A stretch of 64,000 nt of DNA from Stagnihabitans sp043721775 (lineage in GTDB: Bacteria; Pseudomonadota; Alphaproteobacteria; Rhodobacterales; Rhodobacteraceae), in NCBI GenBank assembly GCA_043721775.1, contig JAYSQA010000374.1, positions 1 through 64,000 on the forward strand, given 5' to 3'. Numbering within the stretch: position 1 is the stretch's first letter; each line of letters starts with the position of its first letter. A model generated the notes under the pieces. It did not search any database and was not told the DNA's origin. It saw nothing but the letters and a program-made list of their open reading frames with translations. Below, in pieces: positions 59,927-64,000 of this stretch. The translations under genes and the position numbers were made by a program.

Positions 59927-60637
59927 CTATCGGCCAAGGGTCTGAATGACGGTTCGGGCGCGATCATCCTCGCGGTCGAGGAAGCTTTGGCCCAGTTCAT
60001 AGGCGCGCTGGACAGAGATCATCTTGGCCACCTCTGACACCGGATCGACATTGCTGTCCTCCAGATGGCCCTGCATGATCTTGCCGCCCTTAGCCGGTTG
60101 ATAGCTGTTGGCAGAGAAAAGCGTGCCTTGCTGGTGGGTTAGCGTCATTGGGTCGGTTGGCGCCCATAGCCCAAGCTTGGACAAAGGCACCCCATCCGCC
60201 GACATCGTGCCATCCTGCGCCACGCCGATGTTCTTGGCATCCGGCGGAATGAAGATCGTAGAGCCGGAACCATCCAGCACCGGATAACCATCCGCCGTCT
60301 GAAGCGTGCCATCCGCGCCGGGGGTAAAGCTGCCGGCCCGGGTCAGCATATTGCCCTGCGGGGTCTGCACCATGAAGAAACCATCCCCCTCAATCGCGAA
60401 ATCCAGGCTGCCACCTGTCGTGCTGATACCGGCCTGTTGCAGGTCCACCACCCTCGTGTTGCCAAAGCCGATCGACAGCGAGGGCCCATCGCCAGTGCGC
60501 GCCACATATTCCGAAAACAACGTCCCCTCGCGTTTGAACCCCGTGGTAGAGGCGTTGGCAATGTTATTGGCAATCGCGTCCATCTGGCTTAAAAGGCCGC
60601 TTTGCCGCGACAGGGTGACGTAGCCCGAGGCATCCAT
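59927..60637 (-). CDS. flgF: Flagellar proximal rod protein FlgF
   Basis: 236 residues with GYVTLSRQSGLLSQMDAIANNIANASTTGFKREG at the start and SNVDPVSEVAKMISVQRAYELGQSFLDREDDRARTVIQTL at the end, matching FlgF rather than FlgG. It is a proximal rod part. fliQ is three bases upstream. Confidence 0.94.
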   Translation of the reverse strand: MDASGYVTLSRQSGLLSQMDAIANNIANASTTGFKREGTLFSEYVARTGDGPSLSIGFGNTRVVDLQQAGISTTGGSLDFAIEGDGFFMVQTPQGNMLTRAGSFTPGADGTLQTADGYPVLDGSGSTIFIPPDAKNIGVAQDGTMSADGVPLSKLGLWAPTDPMTLTHQQGTLFSANSYQPAKGGKIMQGHLEDSNVDPVSEVAKMISVQRAYELGQSFLDREDDRARTVIQTLGR

Positions 60638-60640
60638 GGC

Positions 60641-60907
60641 TTATCCTCCAGCGATCATCGGCACGATGGTGCCGGTGAAGAACTGCAAAAGCGTCGTGGT
60701 CATGAAGCTCATCGAGACCCAGAAGACCACCATCATCGCCGCCACTTTCGGCACGAAGGTCAGGGTGTTTTCCTGCACCGAAGTCAGGGCCTGAAACAAG
60801 CCGACCGCAAGCCCGATCACCAGGCCAACGGTCAGCAAGGGCATGGAAATCTTGACAGAAATCCACAAAGCCTCGCGCAGCGTGTCAAACAGGATGGTGT
60901 CGTTCAT
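60641..60907 (-). CDS. fliQ: Flagellar export gate protein FliQ
   Basis: 88 residues with two membrane segments (ISVKISMPLLTVGLVIGLAVGLFQALTSVQENTLTFVPKV and the following hydrophobic stretch to residue ~80). Size and pattern are typical FliQ. It works with FliP and FliR. It overlaps fliE by four bases. Confidence 0.95.
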   Translation of the reverse strand: MNDTILFDTLREALWISVKISMPLLTVGLVIGLAVGLFQALTSVQENTLTFVPKVAAMMVVFWVSMSFMTTTLLQFFTGTIVPMIAGG

Positions 60908-61194
60908 ATCGGCATCCGCAGGATTTCCTGATAGGCCTCCACCACCTTGTCGCGAACGGTTGTCACCGTCTCGACCGCAAGTTGGGAATTGGCCAAAGCT
61001 TCGACCAAAGCATGCGGATCGGCGCCACCGGTCATTGCCGATTTTGCCGTTTGCTCACCTTTTGCAAGCGTATCCGCAAAGCTTTGAACGAATTGCCCAA
61101 GCCCGCTTTCAGCAGTGCCGGGCTGCGGCGAGGGGGCCGCAGCCGCGCGCGCTTTCTCGTAGATTTGCGCCGCGTAGGAAGTTCTGACGTCCAT
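60904..61194 (-). CDS. fliE: Flagellar hook-basal body protein FliE
   Basis: 96 residues: a variable, Ala-rich N-terminal part, then FVQSFADTLAKGEQTAKSAMTGGADPHALVEALANSQLAVETVTTVRDKVVEAYQEILRMPI, the FliE signature ending. It joins the MS-ring to the rod. It lies six bases after flgC. Confidence 0.93.
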   Translation of the reverse strand: MDVRTSYAAQIYEKARAAAAPSPQPGTAESGLGQFVQSFADTLAKGEQTAKSAMTGGADPHALVEALANSQLAVETVTTVRDKVVEAYQEILRMPI

Positions 61195-61200
61195 TCTGGA

Positions 61201-61581
61201 TTACCTTCGCAACAGGTCGAACAGGCTTTGGGTCATGGACCGGGCCTGATCGAAGATTTTGAGATTTGCCTCATAGCTGCGCTGCGCTTCGCGCGCGTCA
61301 GCGACTTCAACCACCAGATTGACGTTTGATCCATCATAGTGGCCACTCGCATCGGCCAGCGGATTTCCGGGGTCATAGACCCGGTCAAGCGGACTTTTAT
61401 CCAACTTGACCGGGCCGGTTTCGACCCTGCCGCCGTCGATGTTTTCCTGAAAGGACACCAGCTTCCGGTGGTAACCGGGGGTGTCCACGTTCGAGATGTT
61501 TTCCGAGACGTGGCGCAGCCTTGCGGCCTGCGCCTCCATCCCCGAGGCTGAATAGGACAGCGATGTGATCAGGTCTGCCAT
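61201..61581 (-). CDS. flgC: Flagellar proximal rod protein FlgC
   Basis: 126 residues with SLSYSASGMEAQAARLRHVSENISNVDTPGYHRK at the N-terminus and NLVVEVADAREAQRSYEANLKIFDQARSMTQSLFDLL at the end. It is the normal FlgC length and lies directly after flgB (3 bases). Confidence 0.96.
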   Translation of the reverse strand: MADLITSLSYSASGMEAQAARLRHVSENISNVDTPGYHRKLVSFQENIDGGRVETGPVKLDKSPLDRVYDPGNPLADASGHYDGSNVNLVVEVADAREAQRSYEANLKIFDQARSMTQSLFDLLRR

Positions 61582-61584
61582 GGC

Positions 61585-61968
61585 TTACCTGCGCCCCAGA
61601 CTGGCGCGCAGGATGTCGCGCGTGCTGCTGTAGACGGCCAGGGCCATTTCGTGATCCTGCCGGACCTCAGCCGATTTCACCATTTCTCTTTCAACCGAAA
61701 CCGTGTTGCCATCCGGCGAAGCCTCACCGGCGGATGGCTGCGGCACGGGGGTTGAAACCGTCATGGCCGAGGTGAAATGACCCGGCCTTGTGGCCCGCAT
61801 GCCCGCGTCTGCCGAGTCTTGATATACCTGCCCGAAATCCGGCAAGTCCATCGCCTTGTAACCGGGCGTGTCGGCTTGTGCTACATTGCGGGCAATCAGA
61901 TTCAGCCGCGTTGCCGCGTGATCTGCCAGCGCTTCCGCCATGCGCGTGATGCTTAGACTTTCCAACAT
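61585..61968 (-). CDS. flgB: Flagellar proximal rod protein FlgB
   Basis: 127 residues with ADHAATRLNLIARNVAQADTPGYKAMDLPDFGQVY near the start and VRQDHEMALAVYSSTRDILRASLGR at the end, the FlgB pattern. It is the first gene of the minus-strand operon flgB-flgC-fliE-fliQ-flgF-flgG-flgA-flgH-fliL2. It is divergent from fliI. Confidence 0.95.
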   Translation of the reverse strand: MLESLSITRMAEALADHAATRLNLIARNVAQADTPGYKAMDLPDFGQVYQDSADAGMRATRPGHFTSAMTVSTPVPQPSAGEASPDGNTVSVEREMVKSAEVRQDHEMALAVYSSTRDILRASLGRR

Positions 61969-62053
61969 CTCGGGCTTCTCCCTCGATCAACTTCACCAAG
62001 GCTTAAGACCGAATCATTTAGAAAGGGTTTCGACGGAACAAAGGGAGAATCCC
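61969..62053. promoter_or_regulatory. Divergent promoter region between flgB and fliI
   Basis: The 85-base gap should hold promoters for the nine-gene rod/ring operon (minus) and fliI (plus). A single CtrA half-site (TTAA at 62003-62006) is present; a second TTTAG lies 11 rather than 7 bases on, so no full box is called. A good ribosome site (AAGGGAGA) precedes fliI. Confidence 0.45.
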
Positions 62054-63367
62054 ATGTCTGGTGTTTTTGATGCTTTGGTTTCAGAAATCTCTACCGTGGC
62101 GCAAAAGGTCCGCATGGGCCGGGTGGCAGAGATTGGGCGTGGCACGGTCATGGTCAGGGGGCTGGAGGATGTTGCAGCCCTTGGCGACCGCGTGTTGATT
62201 GGCGCCCGGCTGGGCGGAGAGGTTGTGGCGCTGCGCCGCGATACCATCACCATCCTGACTGACGAGATGGCGGAGGGCCTACAGATGGGGGCGCTGGTGC
62301 ATCTGATCGGGCAGGCCGGGATCTCGCCCGACAACAGCTGGATTGGTCGGGTGATTGATCCGTTCGGCAATCCGTTGGATGGCAAGGTGATTTTCAAGGG
62401 TCGAACCATGCGCCCCCTTCTGGCGCGGGCCCCTGCCGCCGCCACCCGCCGCCGCTTGGGGGAACGGTTGCAGACCAGCGTGGCCGTCTTCGACACGCTT
62501 CTGCCTTTGGTGCGCGGCCAGCGGATCGGGCTTTTCGCCGGCTCTGGCGTTGGCAAATCGACCCTGCTTGGCAAGTTTGCCCGCGGCGTTTCCACCGATG
62601 TTGTCGTCATCGCCCTGATCGGCGAACGCGGACGCGAACTGCGCGAGTTCATCGAGCGGGTTCTTGGCCCCGAAGGCATGCGCCGCGCCGTGGTTGTCAC
62701 TGCGACGTCCGACGAATCCGCGCTTGTCCGCCGCCGCTGCGCCTGGGCCGCGATGGCCGTGGCTGAACATTTCCGCGATCAGGGCCTTCACGTCCTGCTT
62801 CTTGCCGACTCTGTCACCCGCTTTGCGGAAGCGCACCGCGAAGTGGCATTGGCTGGGGGGGAGGAGGCTTCCTTGCGTGGTTACCCCCCCTCGGTTGCCC
62901 CCGCCATCATGGCTTGGGCCGAACGCGCCGGGCCGGGGCCCGAAGGCATGGGCGACATCACGGCCGTCTTTTCCGTGCTGGTCGCAGGGTCCGATATGGA
63001 GGAGACGATTGCCGATATCCTGCGCGGCGTGCTCGACGGCCACGTCGTCATGGACCGCAAGATTGCCGAGCGGGGGCGCTATCCGGCCATTGATCTGCTG
63101 CGTTCCGTTTCGCGCAGCCTGCCAGAGGCCGCCTCGACCGATGAGAATGACGACATCAGCTTTGCCCGCCGCCTGCTGGGGGCCTATGACCGGGCAGAGC
63201 TGATGATCCAGGCTGGGCTTTACACCAAAGGCTCTGATCCCTTGATCGACAATGCAATCAGAGTCTGGCCGGCTCTTGATGCGTTTCTGGGCGAAGATGC
63301 ACCCCAGGATGGTATCCAAGGCAGTTTCCGCCGCCTGCGCGCCGCTCTCGGTCGCCGTTCACCGTGA
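62054..63367 (+). CDS. fliI: Flagellum-specific ATP synthase FliI
   Basis: 437 residues from ATG 62054, with AAGGGAGA upstream; an in-frame start at 61940 would run into flgB. Walker A AGSGVGKST is at 162-170, Walker B HVLLLADSVTRFAEAHREVAL follows, and the EERGREL-like GERGRELREF lies between. FliI is the export ATPase, regulated by the FliH-like protein. Its 3' end overlaps the convergent DUF1217-like gene by 9 bases. Confidence 0.97.
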   Translation: MSGVFDALVSEISTVAQKVRMGRVAEIGRGTVMVRGLEDVAALGDRVLIGARLGGEVVALRRDTITILTDEMAEGLQMGALVHLIGQAGISPDNSWIGRVIDPFGNPLDGKVIFKGRTMRPLLARAPAAATRRRLGERLQTSVAVFDTLLPLVRGQRIGLFAGSGVGKSTLLGKFARGVSTDVVVIALIGERGRELREFIERVLGPEGMRRAVVVTATSDESALVRRRCAWAAMAVAEHFRDQGLHVLLLADSVTRFAEAHREVALAGGEEASLRGYPPSVAPAIMAWAERAGPGPEGMGDITAVFSVLVAGSDMEETIADILRGVLDGHVVMDRKIAERGRYPAIDLLRSVSRSLPEAASTDENDDISFARRLLGAYDRAELMIQAGLYTKGSDPLIDNAIRVWPALDAFLGEDAPQDGIQGSFRRLRAALGRRSP

Positions 63368-64000
63368 CCGGACGCTGGACCGCATCTGCTGCATCAAGGT
63401 CAGTGCGATCGACGTGCTGCTGGATTGGCTGATCAGCTGATCCGCCTGCGTCCGGGTCAGGAATCTTTTGATCAGCGCATCAGCTTTCGTACTGTCCGTG
63501 AACTGACTAATCCCGCCGCTGCCGAAAACCGCATCGGCCTTGGCCTGATATATCCCCAGTTGCTGATCCAGGCCAAGCGACCCGATGCTTGTCGGCAGGC
63601 CGAGCGCCTTTTGAAAAACCGTCGTGAGGGGCGCGCTGCCCAGAATGGTCAACCACTTGGTCGTTTCGCTGCTGGCTTTCCCGGCGAGGCTGGTCAGTTC
63701 ACGTTGTGCGTTCAGGGCCAGGCGCAAGTCGGCGTCCTGATCCCCTACCGCCGTCTCGAACTCGCGGTTTTTGTAGGCTGTCACAATCGTGTTGGCAAAG
63801 TCAGAGACTTGGGTGGCGGGAATCGAAAGATCAAAGCCGAAAGCCGCCGAGAATTGTTGATAGCGTTTGTCCGCCAGCCGACTGGCCAGTGCAGTCGAAG
63901 TCAGCGTGCCATCGCTGAGAATCTTCTTGATGAAGGCCTTGTTGTCGATGTCAGAGTCCAGACCGAAGGCGCCCAATGCCACTTTCAGAAGCCTTCGGTC
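63359..64000 (-). CDS. DUF1217-like protein, N-terminal part beyond the window
   Basis: At least 213 residues, open to the window edge at 64000. The frame continues upstream as DRRLLKVALGAFGLDSDI, so the GTG at 63982 is only an internal codon. Features are GAFGLDSDIDNKAFIKKILSDGTLTSTALASRLADKRYQQFSAAFGFD, which fits the DUF1217 family. It is found near flagellar genes in alphaproteobacteria and is of unknown function. The C-terminal part is Ser/Thr- and Ala-rich. The true start cannot be seen. Confidence 0.75.
   Translation of the reverse strand, partial: DRRLLKVALGAFGLDSDIDNKAFIKKILSDGTLTSTALASRLADKRYQQFSAAFGFDLSIPATQVSDFANTIVTAYKNREFETAVGDQDADLRLALNAQRELTSLAGKASSETTKWLTILGSAPLTTVFQKALGLPTSIGSLGLDQQLGIYQAKADAVFGSGGISQFTDSTKADALIKRFLTRTQADQLISQSSSTSIALTLMQQMRSSVRSR

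Noticed and set aside
62003..62020. Possible CtrA site between flgB and fliI
   Set aside because: The second half-site is 11 rather than 7 bases away, so only a half-site is noted.
63961..64000. 10-base inverted repeat GACCGAAGGC...GCCTTCGGTC at the window end
   Set aside because: It lies inside the coding part of the DUF1217-like gene and its loop is 20 bases; probably codon-driven.
1..64000. Search for tRNA, rRNA, CRISPR arrays, prophage or conjugation genes
   Set aside because: None was recognised; the only mobile-element trace is the IS66 end at 1-178.

Overview
The window is a GC-rich chromosomal segment from an alphaproteobacterium, most probably a member of the Rhodobacteraceae (Rhodobacter/roseobacter type). 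This is inferred from the flagellar gene order with sltF, motE and two fliL genes, from CtrA-type TTAA-N7-TTAA sites, from Core-2/DUF5927-like glycosyltransferases, and from the heat-shock promoter in front of dnaK-dnaJ. No rRNA, tRNA or CRISPR array was seen.

Layout. (1) 1-825: the right end of a decayed IS66-family element followed by about 600 bases without a convincing intact gene. (2) 826-3957: dnaK-dnaJ on the minus strand behind a sigma-32-like promoter. (3) 4203-13290: cell-envelope polysaccharide genes: an ABC-2 export permease, cysQ, kdsB, galU, two tandem paralogous family-2-like glycosyltransferases, a Core-2/I-branching-type glycosyltransferase and an unusual sulfotransferase with two sulfotransferase-like halves. 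(4) 13272-24974: an amino-sugar (GlcNAc/chitooligosaccharide) uptake and catabolic locus. A minus-strand operon encodes two permeases, a binding protein, an ATPase, a Gfo/Idh oxidoreductase, a SIS-domain isomerase/deaminase, a ROK kinase, NagA and a MaoC-like protein. Divergent to it are a GntR/UTRA regulator and a cytoplasmic GH20 hexosaminidase. (5) 25013-37571: a seven-gene, fully overlapping minus-strand operon (molybdenum hydroxylase of two polypeptides, 6-hydroxynicotinate-reductase-like protein, UPF0280, amino-acid-synthesis family, HyuA, HyuB) with a divergent MarR regulator and an old-yellow-enzyme/FAD oxidoreductase. Together these look like an N-heterocycle degradation pathway whose substrate is unknown. 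(6) 37722-64000: a large flagellar cluster. It includes motB, flgE-flgK-flgL-flgI, fliF-fliH-fliN-fliP, fliL-orf-motE-motA-orf-sltF-flhA-fliR-flhB-orf, and the minus-strand operon flgB-flgC-fliE-fliQ-flgF-flgG-flgA-flgH-fliL2. fliI and a truncated DUF1217-like gene lie at the edge.

How the parts work together. The polysaccharide genes supply UDP-glucose and CMP-Kdo, glycosyl transfer, sulfation and export for a surface glycan. The amino-sugar locus imports oligosaccharides, splits them with an unsecreted GH20 enzyme and feeds GlcNAc through ROK kinase, NagA and SIS steps under GntR control. The N-heterocycle operon suggests the order hydroxylation, ferredoxin/flavin-dependent dearomatisation, then ATP-dependent lactam opening. 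The flagellar genes give most of the rod, hook, ring, export and stator parts. fliC, fliG, fliM, flgD and fliK are not in the window. Three exact-spacing CtrA-like boxes in front of motB, flgE and fliF/fliL suggest CtrA control.
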